64,000 nucleotides of DNA from Gemmatimonadota bacterium (lineage in GTDB: Bacteria > JAAXHH01), in the NCBI GenBank assembly GCA_009838645.1, contig VXRC01000038.1, positions 109,205 to 173,204 of the forward strand, in the 5' to 3' direction. Shown piece after piece: positions 1 through 7,879 of the stretch. The notes beneath the pieces were generated by a model. That model saw nothing but the letters and a program-made list of their open reading frames with translations, had not been told where the DNA came from and searched no databases. Numbering within the stretch: the first letter of the stretch is position 1; every line of letters starts with the position of its first letter. The position numbers were made by a program, and so were the translations under genes.

Positions 1-64
1 CACAATCAGAAAAACCCGTGACATTTCCATCTGTCCACCCGCTGAATATCTTGTCCCTCAGGCC

Positions 65-1864
65 ATGTCACCAGCCTCCTCCAGTACGATACGGACATCG
101 GCTACTGCGCTTTTCATCATATTGATCTTAGCTCCCTTCTTCCTCGACCGATGGCTGTCGCGCGAGACAGACGTACGCATGGCAGACGGGCGCGAGACAG
201 ACGCGGCAAATCCGGGACGTTACGGGTTCCTGTTGACCGACGCGACGGCGGCGGCCGGCATCGACTTCTTCCATGCAAAACCGCAGCTCGATCCGCAGCT
301 CGACCCGATCATGCCCCATATCTCGGCTCTCGGGGCATCCGTCTCGGTCGTGGATTTCGACAATGACGGGTGGCAGGATCTTTACGCGACCAGCAGCAGG
401 AAGGGTACGCCGAACGCCCTGTACCGGAACCAGGGCGACGGCAGCTTCGCGGAAGTTGCCGGAGAGGCCGGCCTGGCCGATGTGAACGGGGACGGCGGCG
501 TATCCATGGGGTCGGTGTGGGGGGATTACGACAACGACGGGTACGAGGACGTCTTCATCTACATGTGGGGCCGCCAGTGCCTGTACCGGAACCTGGGCGA
601 TGGTACCTTCGAGGACGCGACCGGCGCGGCCGGGCTCGACCGGTGGATGAATGCCAACAGCGCGGTGTGGACGGACGTTGACCGGGACGGCCAGATCGAT
701 CTCTACGTGGGCGGGTATTTCTCGGAAGTATATGACCTATGGCAGGTTACGACCACGCGCATCATGCAGGAGAGTTTCGAATACGCGAACAACGGAGGCC
801 ACAACTATCTCTTCCTGAACCGGGGAAACGGACGCTTCGAGGACGTGACGGAAGCCTACGGGGCGGACTGCACGCGGTGGACCATGTCCGTCGGCGCGGC
901 GGACCTGAACGGCGACGGCTGGCCCGATCTGTACCTGGCCAACGATTACGGTCCCGAGGTGCTCTTCCTCAATATCGAAGGGAAGCGTTTCGAGCAGCCC
1001 GCCGGGACCACGCTGGAGGAGACCTCCAAGAGCGGCATGAACGTGGCCTTCGGCGACCTGTACAATGACGGCCGCGCGGACGTCTACGTGACGAATATCT
1101 CGAAGCGCGGCTACCTGTTCCAGGGGAACAATCTCCGCCGCAACCTGATGGCGGAAAACGGCCGGATGCTCAACATCGCGGAGGGTGAGATCGCCGACGC
1201 GGGCTGGGCCTGGGGCGCGCAGTTCGGGGACCTGAACAACGACGGATTCGTGGACTTGTTCGTCACCAACGGCTTCGTCTCGGCCGATCCGGAGGAGGAC
1301 TACTGGTATGAGATGTCGCGGGTCGCCATGGGAAACAACAACATCTTCCAGGATGTGCGGAACTGGGCGCCCATGGGCGATCAGAGCCTTTCGGGATACG
1401 AGCGGTCCAGGCTGTACCTGAACGACGGCACCGGGCGCTTCTACGACGTAGCGGAATCCGTCGGCGTAAACGACCGGTACGACGGCAGGGGAGTCGCCCT
1501 TGCCGACCTCTTCAACCGGGGCGTGCTCGACGTGGTGGTGGCCAACCAGGACGGCCCCCTGGTCCTGTACCGGAACGAGGTCGACGGTGAAAACGCGTGG
1601 ATTTCCTTCGAGCTGAAGGGCACCCGCGGCAACGCGAGCGCCATCGGCGCGGAGGTCCGTGTATTCCGGGACGGCCGGCAACAGCTCCAGGTCGTGACAG
1701 CGGGCGCGAGTTTCGCCGCCCAGAGCCAGCGGAGACGGCACTTCGGCCTGGGTGCCGCCACGGAGATCAAACGCGTCGAGATACGCTGGCCGAGCGGGAC
1801 GGTACAGACGCTGGAACATCCCGAAATAAACCGGCTGCACACCGTGACCGAACCGGAGGGATGA
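65..1864 (+). CDS. FG-GAP/VCBS repeat protein with C-terminal ASPIC/UnbV domain (CRTAC1-like)
   Basis: A 599-residue extracytoplasmic protein. A hydrophobic segment at about residues 11-29 is a signal or anchor helix. The body carries repeated calcium-loop motifs of the FG-GAP beta-propeller type: DFDNDGWQD, DYDNDGYED, DVDRDGQID, DLNGDGWPD and DLNNDGFVD. The last 80 or so residues (GAEVRVF, RHFGLG, VEIRWPSGTVQ) match the ASPIC/UnbV domain that follows such propellers. Proteins of this design are secreted or surface-bound and probably bind ligands; the substrate is unknown. The stop overlaps the next start (ATGA), so it is probably co-translated with the RnfD-like gene. Only 64 bases precede it, so its promoter may lie outside the window. 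Confidence 0.9.
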   Translation: MSPASSSTIRTSATALFIILILAPFFLDRWLSRETDVRMADGRETDAANPGRYGFLLTDATAAAGIDFFHAKPQLDPQLDPIMPHISALGASVSVVDFDNDGWQDLYATSSRKGTPNALYRNQGDGSFAEVAGEAGLADVNGDGGVSMGSVWGDYDNDGYEDVFIYMWGRQCLYRNLGDGTFEDATGAAGLDRWMNANSAVWTDVDRDGQIDLYVGGYFSEVYDLWQVTTTRIMQESFEYANNGGHNYLFLNRGNGRFEDVTEAYGADCTRWTMSVGAADLNGDGWPDLYLANDYGPEVLFLNIEGKRFEQPAGTTLEETSKSGMNVAFGDLYNDGRADVYVTNISKRGYLFQGNNLRRNLMAENGRMLNIAEGEIADAGWAWGAQFGDLNNDGFVDLFVTNGFVSADPEEDYWYEMSRVAMGNNNIFQDVRNWAPMGDQSLSGYERSRLYLNDGTGRFYDVAESVGVNDRYDGRGVALADLFNRGVLDVVVANQDGPLVLYRNEVDGENAWISFELKGTRGNASAIGAEVRVFRDGRQQLQVVTAGASFAAQSQRRRHFGLGAATEIKRVEIRWPSGTVQTLEHPEINRLHTVTEPEG

Positions 1865-2718
1865 TGCGCGCAACCGACGCCGCGGAGTCCGGATCCACCG
1901 CGGGACCGCCGACGGGATCGCCGGATGGACCGCCGCTGGGACCGCCGGAGGGGGTGGGATGGCAGATCGACCCACGGTACCTTTCCTCCGGCCTGATCAC
2001 CCTGATCCTTGTCTTCGGCCAGCTTTACGTGGGATTCCTCCACGACCTGTCGCAACTGTTCACGGCGATCGCCGCGGCCCTGGCGGCGGAGTTGATCCTG
2101 GGCCGCCTGCTGACGGGGAAGTGGCTCAACCCCGCCAGCGCGTACATCACCGGGATCAGCTGCGGGATTCTGCTGAGATCGCTTTCCCTCTGGCCGTACG
2201 CCATTGCCAGCCTGCTTTCCATCCTGTCGAAATACGTCCTCCGCTTCAAGGGCCGGCACCTGTGGAATCCTTCCAACCTGGGCATCTGCGTGGTGCTCTT
2301 CGCGGCGCCCGGGACCGTGGCGGCCCTGAGCGAGCAGTGGGGCAACGATCTCTGGGCCATGGCCGTTATCTGGGTGCTGGGTTCCGTCATCCTCTGGCGG
2401 GCGAAGCGGTTTCACGTTACCTTCACCTACGCCGTGTCCTTCGTCGCGCTCGCTTACGTGCGGTCCATGATCACCGGAACCCCGTTCCTGTCCGAAGTCG
2501 CGCCCATCACCGGGCCCATGTACCAGCTCATGGCCTTCTTCATGGTCACGGACCCCGCCACGTCAGTCTCCTCGCGCAACGGCCGCATCGGGGTGGCTTT
2601 TCTGGTGGCGCTGGCGGAAATGGTACTGCGGCTTTACGAAATCGTGAACGCGCCGCTGTACGCGCTGTTCCTGGTGGGACCGGCGGCGAAGGTATTGGAT
2701 TTGAGACGTTCGGCCTGA
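1861..2718 (+). CDS. RnfD/NqrB-like integral membrane protein
   Basis: A 285-residue multi-pass membrane protein. The start is set by the ATGA overlap with the upstream stop; the reading frame is open further upstream but that part is antisense-like noise. After a Pro/Gly-rich tail (about 30 residues) come many hydrophobic helices. The late motif FMVTDPATS resembles the ATDPVTS stretch of RnfD/NqrB subunits. I do not see an SGAT-type covalent flavin site. No other Rnf or Nqr subunit is in the window, so this is an orphan subunit-like protein rather than proof of a sodium-pumping complex. Its coupling to the FG-GAP/ASPIC gene suggests the pair acts together at the membrane. The family call is fairly secure; the function is open. 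Confidence 0.75.
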   Translation: MMRATDAAESGSTAGPPTGSPDGPPLGPPEGVGWQIDPRYLSSGLITLILVFGQLYVGFLHDLSQLFTAIAAALAAELILGRLLTGKWLNPASAYITGISCGILLRSLSLWPYAIASLLSILSKYVLRFKGRHLWNPSNLGICVVLFAAPGTVAALSEQWGNDLWAMAVIWVLGSVILWRAKRFHVTFTYAVSFVALAYVRSMITGTPFLSEVAPITGPMYQLMAFFMVTDPATSVSSRNGRIGVAFLVALAEMVLRLYEIVNAPLYALFLVGPAAKVLDLRRSA

Positions 2719-2735
2719 ATGAAAGGGAGATCCCC

Positions 2736-3749
2736 ATGGCCCTCAGGGTAGGCATCGTCGGCGTGGGTGGCATCGCGCATTGTCACGGCAGGGCGGCCCG
2801 GGAAGCGCCCGAAACGGAACTCGCCGCGATCTGCGATGTCTCGGAGGAGGCGGTGGACCGTTTCGGCGAGACCTTCGGGGTCTCCCGGCGTTATACGGAT
2901 CTGGAAGGCATGTTGCAGGAAGAGGAAATCGACATCCTCTCCGTCTGTACCTGGGGTGATTCGCACGCGGATCTCACTATCCGGGCGGCTCGGACCGGCC
3001 GCGTCAGGGCGATTCTCTGCGAAAAACCCATCAGTTCGACGGCGGCCGAGTGCGAAGCCATGATCGATACCGCGCGGGATCACGGCGTCCTGCTCGCCGA
3101 GGCCTTCAAGTTCCGCCACCACCCGTGCCATCTCAGGGCAAATGAGCTGATCGAAGCCGGTGAGATCGGTCAGGTCAAATTGATCCGCAGCACCTTTACC
3201 GCGGCGGTCGATCCCGGTAACCTGAGGCCGGACTACAACTGGCGTTTCAACAAGGCCAAGCGCGGAGGCGCCACTTACGACCTGGGCTGCTACTGCATAC
3301 ACCACGCCCGGTTCATCACGGGCAGCGAACCGTACGTCGTCCATGCCCGCGGCCATTTCGGACAGCGATCGCAGGTGCCAGAGGACGTCACCGCGCAGCT
3401 CGAATTCCCGGGAGAGATCAGCGCGCAGTGCGTCTTTTCGTTCCGGTGCCACGGATCCCAGGAGTTCGAAGTATACGGTACCCGGGGCTATATGCGGATG
3501 GACATGGCGTGGAACAATGAAGATCGCCCGGTTGCGCTGGAAATCAGGAAGAGCGGCGGGGAAGAAAGAACCATCCGGTTCGCGCCTGTTTACCAATTCA
3601 CCGAACAGCTGCGGCACCTGTGCGACTGCCTCGAATCCGGCCGGCCGCACCGGATTCCACCGGAGAACAGCCTGGGCAACATGCGGGTCATCGACGCCGT
3701 GCACGCGTCCATCGAGGCGGGACAGCCCGTGGTTTCGAATCCCGGCTAG
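2736..3749 (+). CDS. Gfo/Idh/MocA family NAD(P)-dependent oxidoreductase
   Basis: A 337-residue cytoplasmic oxidoreductase. The start at 2736 follows a GAAAGGGAGA ribosome site. The N-terminal Rossmann motif is VGIVGVGGIAH (about residues 4-14). The family's CEKPIS motif with its catalytic lysine lies near residue 95, and the C-terminal alpha/beta domain includes GGATYDLGCYCIHHAR. These enzymes oxidise or reduce sugars, inositols or related polyols with NAD(P); the substrate cannot be read from sequence. The long reading frame extending upstream to 1959 overlaps the RnfD-like gene and is not coding. It may share a transcript with the following VOC gene, 45 bases downstream. Confidence 0.92.
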   Translation: MALRVGIVGVGGIAHCHGRAAREAPETELAAICDVSEEAVDRFGETFGVSRRYTDLEGMLQEEEIDILSVCTWGDSHADLTIRAARTGRVRAILCEKPISSTAAECEAMIDTARDHGVLLAEAFKFRHHPCHLRANELIEAGEIGQVKLIRSTFTAAVDPGNLRPDYNWRFNKAKRGGATYDLGCYCIHHARFITGSEPYVVHARGHFGQRSQVPEDVTAQLEFPGEISAQCVFSFRCHGSQEFEVYGTRGYMRMDMAWNNEDRPVALEIRKSGGEERTIRFAPVYQFTEQLRHLCDCLESGRPHRIPPENSLGNMRVIDAVHASIEAGQPVVSNPG

Positions 3750-3794
3750 TCCCCGGGCGCACACTTCACACGCACTTGAGGAGGGCATTGAGCA

Positions 3795-4190
3795 ATGAGA
3801 ATCACACTGACCAGTGTCGCGGTAGATGACCAGCAGAAGGCGCTTCGCTTCTACACGGAGATACTTGGCTTCCAGGTGAAGCACAACATACCCCTGGGAG
3901 AACACGCCTGGATCACCGTGGTATCCGGGGAAGATCCGGATGGGACGGAACTGGCGCTCGAGCCTGATGTCCATCCCGCGGTGCGTCCGTTCAAGAAGGC
4001 CCTTGTGGACGACGGAATCCCCTGGACAGCCTTCGCGGTCGACGACGTCGCAGCCGAACACGAGCGCCTCGAGGCAAAGGGTGTGCGATTCGTACAGCCG
4101 CCAACGGATGCCGGGACCGTTATAATCGCCGCCTTCGACGATACATGCGGCAACTTGATTCAGATTATGGAGGAGAAGGATCAGGCGTGA
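3795..4190 (+). CDS. VOC superfamily (glyoxalase/bleomycin-resistance-like) protein
   Basis: A 131-residue single-module vicinal-oxygen-chelate protein. It shows paired beta-alpha-beta-beta-beta units with the family landmarks DDQQKALRFYTEILGF near the N-terminus, GTELAL, and the late FDDTCGNLIQIME strand carrying the metal-ligand Glu position. A GAGGAGG ribosome site ends 10 bases before the ATG. Family members are glyoxalases, dioxygenases, isomerases or antibiotic-binding proteins; nothing here fixes the reaction. It follows the Gfo/Idh gene on the same strand. Confidence 0.85.
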   Translation: MRITLTSVAVDDQQKALRFYTEILGFQVKHNIPLGEHAWITVVSGEDPDGTELALEPDVHPAVRPFKKALVDDGIPWTAFAVDDVAAEHERLEAKGVRFVQPPTDAGTVIIAAFDDTCGNLIQIMEEKDQA

Positions 4191-4253
4191 CGATCGCATA
4201 GCTCCGTCGACCATCCGGGTCAACGGGCATAATGCGCATTTACAGGGAGGAAC

Positions 4254-4685
4254 ATGATGCTCAGGAACATCCTCGCAGCCGTCGTCGGCTACGTTGTCAT
4301 GGCCGCCGTGCTCTTCGTACTCTTCTCGCTGCTGTGGGTGGCGGTAGGCCCCTCAGGTGCCTTCCAGCCGGGTTCGTGGGAAGTACCCACCGGCTGGTCG
4401 CTCGGCTCGCTCGTGCTCGGTTTCGTGGGCGCGTACATCGCCGGCCTGGTCTGCGTCAGGGTGGGGCACGATGCCAGGGCTGCGATAATCCTGATCGGCC
4501 TCGTCATCGTGCTCGGGGTGGTGAGGGCCCTGACGCCGGTGGAGATGCCGGCAGGACCGCGTCCCGACGACCTGTCGATGATGGAGGCGACCGCGGGTGC
4601 CATCCATCCGGCATGGTTCAACTGGCTCAACCCGCTGATTGGGGCCGCGGGCGTCTGGTTCGGATCGCGGAAGTCGCGCGCGTAA
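4254..4685 (+). CDS. Hypothetical four-helix membrane protein
   Basis: A 143-residue protein I do not recognise. It has about four hydrophobic segments: residues 5-28, a central pair between 47 and 90, and a C-terminal one near 120-138. A strong GGGAGG site at 4245-4250 precedes the ATG at 4254; a second in-frame ATG at 4257 is possible. There is no signal-peptide cleavage motif and no catalytic motif. It stands alone between the VOC gene and the repeat-rich leader of the YbdK-type gene, and is best treated as a small inner-membrane protein of unknown function. Confidence 0.7.
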   Translation: MMLRNILAAVVGYVVMAAVLFVLFSLLWVAVGPSGAFQPGSWEVPTGWSLGSLVLGFVGAYIAGLVCVRVGHDARAAIILIGLVIVLGVVRALTPVEMPAGPRPDDLSMMEATAGAIHPAWFNWLNPLIGAAGVWFGSRKSRA

Positions 4686-4710
4686 CTGCAAAAGCGTGTC
4701 AGAAAAAGCG

Positions 4711-4799
4711 TAGCAGTCGACCCGTAGCAGTCTACCTGTTGCAGTTAACAGGACAATCGGCGGTCTATCGTCCGGACCCGGTTACCTGGAGCAGTTTAC
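4711..4799. repeat. 14-bp tandem iterons in the leader of the YbdK-type gene
   Basis: Imperfect copies of an 11-base core (TAGCAGTCGAC, TAGCAGTCTAC, TTGCAGTTAAC) start at 4711, 4725 and 4739, an exact 14-base period. A fourth direct copy (GAGCAGTTTAC) sits at 4789-4799, abutting the ATG at 4803. An inverted partial copy (GTAACTGCA) lies at 4682-4690. They could be an operator array or a decayed minisatellite. No Shine-Dalgarno sequence is visible before the ATG, and the last copy occupies that place. Confidence 0.6.
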
Positions 4800-4802
4800 A
4801 CC

Positions 4803-5906
4803 ATGAACCTCGAGGAAATGACCCTCGGCGTCGAAGAAGAATACCAGATCATCGACCCCGATTCGCGGGAACTGACCTCCTACATCTCCGAGTTCCTCGA
4901 AAAGGGAAAGCGGGTCTTCCGCGACCAGGTCAAGCCGGAATTTCTTCAGTCCCAGGTGGAAATGGGTACCGAGGTCTGCAGGGACATCAAGGAAATCCGA
5001 AGGGAGATCGCCCGGCTTCGGAGCATGGTGTCCGAAATCGCGGAAAAGAGCGGCCACCGGATCGTGGCGGCCGGCACCCATCCCTTTTCCCGATGGCAGG
5101 AGCAGGAGATCACCGAGAAAGACCGGTACCGCAGCCTGGTTGCCGACCTGCAGTACGTCGCCCGCCGCCTGCTCATCTTCGGCATGCACATCCACGTCGG
5201 CATACCCGACCGGGAACTGCGCATCGACACCATGAACCAGATCAGCTATTTCATGCCCCACGTCCTGGCCCTTTCTTCTTCATCCCCCTTCTGGATGGGA
5301 GACAACACGGGGCTCAAATCCTACCGGAGCATCGTGTTCTCCGAGTTGCCCCGGACCGGCATCCCCGAACGGTTCAATTCGGCCGACGAATACGACCATT
5401 TCATCCAGACGATGATCAAGACCGGCTGCATGGACGAGCCCACGAAAATCTGGTGGGACGTACGTCCCCATCCCCGTTTCCCCACCCTGGAGATCCGGAT
5501 CTGCGACTGCATCACCGAAATCGACGAAGTGGTGGCCATCGTGGCCCTGGTCAGGGCGGTGGCGACCAAGTTGATCCGGCTGCGCCGCGAGAACCAGTCA
5601 TGGCGGTACTACCGGCGCGACCTGGTGGCCGAGAACAAGTGGCGTGCGATCAAGGACGGGCTGGACGGAAGCCTGGTCGACTTCGGCAAGGAAGAGGAGG
5701 TGCCCCTGAGATTCCTCATCGAGGAACTGCTGGATATCGTGGACGACGTTGTGGATCCACTCGGTGTCCGTGAAGAGATCGAGTACATCCGGGTCATGCT
5801 CGAACGGGGCAGCAGTGCGGACCGGCAACTCAGAACCTATGATGAAACCGGTGATCTGAAAGCCGTCGTCGACCAGCTCGCCGAGGAGACGGTTACGGGA
5901 TTGTGA
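4803..5906 (+). CDS. ybdK: YbdK-type carboxylate-amine ligase (GCS2 family)
   Basis: A 367-residue member of the glutamate-cysteine ligase 2 family. Landmarks are LGVEEEYQIID at the N-terminus (ATP/Mg site), HIHVGIPD near residue 128, and RPHPRFPTLEIRICD near residue 220. The length fits the family. E. coli YbdK has weak glutamate-cysteine ligase activity; other members ligate different amino acids, so the true substrate is uncertain. No glutathione synthetase gene is nearby. The leader holds 14-base repeats instead of a clear ribosome site, which hints at unusual expression control. Confidence 0.88.
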   Translation: MNLEEMTLGVEEEYQIIDPDSRELTSYISEFLEKGKRVFRDQVKPEFLQSQVEMGTEVCRDIKEIRREIARLRSMVSEIAEKSGHRIVAAGTHPFSRWQEQEITEKDRYRSLVADLQYVARRLLIFGMHIHVGIPDRELRIDTMNQISYFMPHVLALSSSSPFWMGDNTGLKSYRSIVFSELPRTGIPERFNSADEYDHFIQTMIKTGCMDEPTKIWWDVRPHPRFPTLEIRICDCITEIDEVVAIVALVRAVATKLIRLRRENQSWRYYRRDLVAENKWRAIKDGLDGSLVDFGKEEEVPLRFLIEELLDIVDDVVDPLGVREEIEYIRVMLERGSSADRQLRTYDETGDLKAVVDQLAEETVTGL

Positions 5907-5933
5907 TCGGGACGAAGAACAGTGGTGATTTCC

Positions 5934-6062
5934 ATGGCCGAACAATACGAAAACAACTTTGTACGACTGGTGAGTGTTCTTTGGAACGTCTGGCGCACAT
6001 TCTGGTGGTGGCTTTTCGTGATTGTCGTGATCTACCTTATGAACCGAATGCTCTGTTCGTGA
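5934..6062 (+). CDS. Predicted 42-residue single-span membrane micro-protein
   Basis: A short open frame running from ATG at 5934 to TGA at 6060-6062. The product begins MAEQYENNFVRL and then holds a hydrophobic stretch rich in Trp (RTFWWWLFVIVVIYLM), typical of a one-pass membrane peptide. It sits 27 bases after the YbdK-type gene and 46 bases before the sulfatase on the same strand. The ribosome site is weak. The coherent amphipathic-then-hydrophobic design argues for coding, but there is no recognised family, so confidence is moderate. Confidence 0.45.
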   Translation: MAEQYENNFVRLVSVLWNVWRTFWWWLFVIVVIYLMNRMLCS

Positions 6063-6108
6063 ACCACTGAAACCCGCAACCATTCGTTACTTTGTTCTGC
6101 TGAATACA

Positions 6109-7737
6109 GTGAGACGAGTGCATCTCGTGCCTTCCCGGTCTAGACCGAACATCCTGTGGATCTCCTTTGAGGATACGGGCCCCTATTACGGCTGCTACGG
6201 CGACCCGGTAGCGCGCACGCCGAACGTAGACCGCATCGCGGCCGAGGGATGCCGGTGGACGCACTGCTTCTCCACGTCGGGCGTCTGCGCCCCTGCCCGT
6301 TCTGCGATCATAACCGGGATGTACGCCACCTCCATCGGCACGCACCACATGCGGACCACCCACGTACACGCCGATACCCCGGAGATGCCCACGCCATATT
6401 CCGCGGTCCCGCCCCATTACGTCAAGTGCTTCACCGAATACCTGCGTGCGGCGGGCTACTACTGCACGAACAACTTCAAGACCGACTACCAGTTCGATCC
6501 GCCGCTGACGGCCTGGGACGACCAGGGAAAGGATGCCCACTGGCGCAACCGGCCCGATCCGGAACAGCCGTTCTTCGCCGTCTTCAACCTCATGCGCAGC
6601 CACGAAAGCGGGATGTGGCCGGAGAAGTGCCCTTCGCCCGAGTTCGATTCCGAAGCCATCGAGCCGCCGCCCCACCTGCCCGACACGCCGAAGGTCAGGG
6701 AGGCCCTGGCCCGCATGTACACTCATATCGCCCACAACGACCGGGAGTTCGGTACCATTCTGGGGCAGCTGGAAGAAGACGGACTCGCCGGGAATACGTA
6801 TGTCTTCAACTGGAGCGACCACGGACCCCTGCCCCGCGGAAAACGGTGGCCATATGACGCGGGAATCCACGTACCGCTGATCGCGCGGGGACCGGACCTT
6901 GAAGGCGGGCAGGTGTGCGAAGACCTCGTCAGCACAGTCGACCTCGGTCCCACGATGCTGTCCCTGGCGGGCGTCGGAATCCCGCACCATATCCAGGGCC
7001 GCGCCTTTCTCGGGGAGCAGGCGCGACCGCCACGTGAATATGTCTACGCAAGCAGGGACCGCCACGACGTCTCCTACGACATGGTCAGGGCCGTGCGCGA
7101 CGGACGGTACAAGTACATCCGGAACTATCGGCCCGATCTGCCGTATCTTTCCTGGATACCCTACCGCAACCGCCATCCGATCATGCAGGAGATCTGGCGG
7201 CTGCACGTAGAGGGCGGGCTCGACGGAACGCAGTCGGCCCTTTTCCGGTACCCCCGGCCCGTCGAGGAGTTTTACGACACCGAAGCCGATCCCCATGAAG
7301 TACACAATCTGGCCGACGATCCCCGGATTCTCGGTGACCTGGAGCGGATGCGCGGGGCGCTCGACGCCTGGCTCGAGGTAGTGGGCGACCTGGGCCGGAT
7401 TTCTGAAAGCGAGATGGTCCGGGACTGGTATCCGGACGGCCGCCAGCCCAAGACCGCCCCTGTGGTCTGCGTACCCGTATGCCCTGAAAGTCCCGGGATT
7501 GAACCGGCCCTGGAGGGTGGGTCGTATGACGGACCCCTGCTACTGCAGCTTCACTGCGCCACGCAGGGCGCTTCCATCGCCTATACGCTCCAGGCCGGGG
7601 ACGACCCCCACTGGCTGTTGTACACCGAACCGCTGCGGCTCGAGGTCGGCGAGTACCGGGTGCGGGCCCGGGCAATTCGGATCGGGTACAAAGAAAGTCC
7701 CGAGATCCGGGCGAAGTTCCTGGTTCGGGAAGCATGA
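6109..7737 (+). CDS. Type I sulfatase with C-terminal chitobiase-like beta domain
   Basis: A 542-residue alkaline-phosphatase-superfamily sulfatase. RPNILWISFED near residue 12 supplies the first metal-binding acids. CAPAR (in GVCAPARSAI, about residue 63) is the Cys-x-Pro-x-Arg motif whose Cys is matured to formylglycine. SDHGPLPRGKRWPYD carries the later Asp-His and Lys positions. Domain order resembles N-sulfoglucosamine/heparan sulfatases. The last 75 residues (GGSYDGPLLLQL to AKFLV) look like the Fn3-like C-terminal domain of chitobiases. GTG at 6109 is the first in-frame start; GTG codons at 6118 and 6127 are alternatives, and none has a strong ribosome site. No signal peptide is evident. 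The substrate is probably a sulfated glycan. Confidence 0.9.
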   Translation: MRRVHLVPSRSRPNILWISFEDTGPYYGCYGDPVARTPNVDRIAAEGCRWTHCFSTSGVCAPARSAIITGMYATSIGTHHMRTTHVHADTPEMPTPYSAVPPHYVKCFTEYLRAAGYYCTNNFKTDYQFDPPLTAWDDQGKDAHWRNRPDPEQPFFAVFNLMRSHESGMWPEKCPSPEFDSEAIEPPPHLPDTPKVREALARMYTHIAHNDREFGTILGQLEEDGLAGNTYVFNWSDHGPLPRGKRWPYDAGIHVPLIARGPDLEGGQVCEDLVSTVDLGPTMLSLAGVGIPHHIQGRAFLGEQARPPREYVYASRDRHDVSYDMVRAVRDGRYKYIRNYRPDLPYLSWIPYRNRHPIMQEIWRLHVEGGLDGTQSALFRYPRPVEEFYDTEADPHEVHNLADDPRILGDLERMRGALDAWLEVVGDLGRISESEMVRDWYPDGRQPKTAPVVCVPVCPESPGIEPALEGGSYDGPLLLQLHCATQGASIAYTLQAGDDPHWLLYTEPLRLEVGEYRVRARAIRIGYKESPEIRAKFLVREA

Positions 7738-7740
7738 CCG

Positions 7741-7791
7741 GCGCAACAGCGTAAGACGGGCCGATGCCTTGTTGCGCTAAGGCCCCGTCTT
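7741..7791 (+). other. Interleaved inverted repeats (possible RNA pseudoknot) after the sulfatase
   Basis: Two stems interlock. GCGCAACA (7741-7748) pairs with TGTTGCGC (7770-7777). AAGACGGG (7753-7760) pairs with CCCGTCTT (7784-7791), extended by CC/GG across one bulged base. The order arm1-arm2-arm1'-arm2' is that of an H-type pseudoknot or of two mutually exclusive hairpins. It begins three bases after the sulfatase stop and lies about 90 bases before PhyH 1. There is no U-tract, so a simple intrinsic terminator is unlikely. Confidence 0.5.
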
Positions 7792-7879
7792 CAAAGAGGT
7801 TGACCATCAGGTGGTGAATCATTAAGAAAATACAAGCACGTTACGCGAAGTTCAGGTGTTTCGAACCCGGAGCCCCGCC

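Noticed and set aside
1959..2735. Long N-terminal extension of the Gfo/Idh oxidoreductase
   Set aside because: This part overlaps the RnfD-like gene in another frame and is Arg/Pro-rich; the Rossmann motif begins right after ATG 2736, which has a ribosome site.
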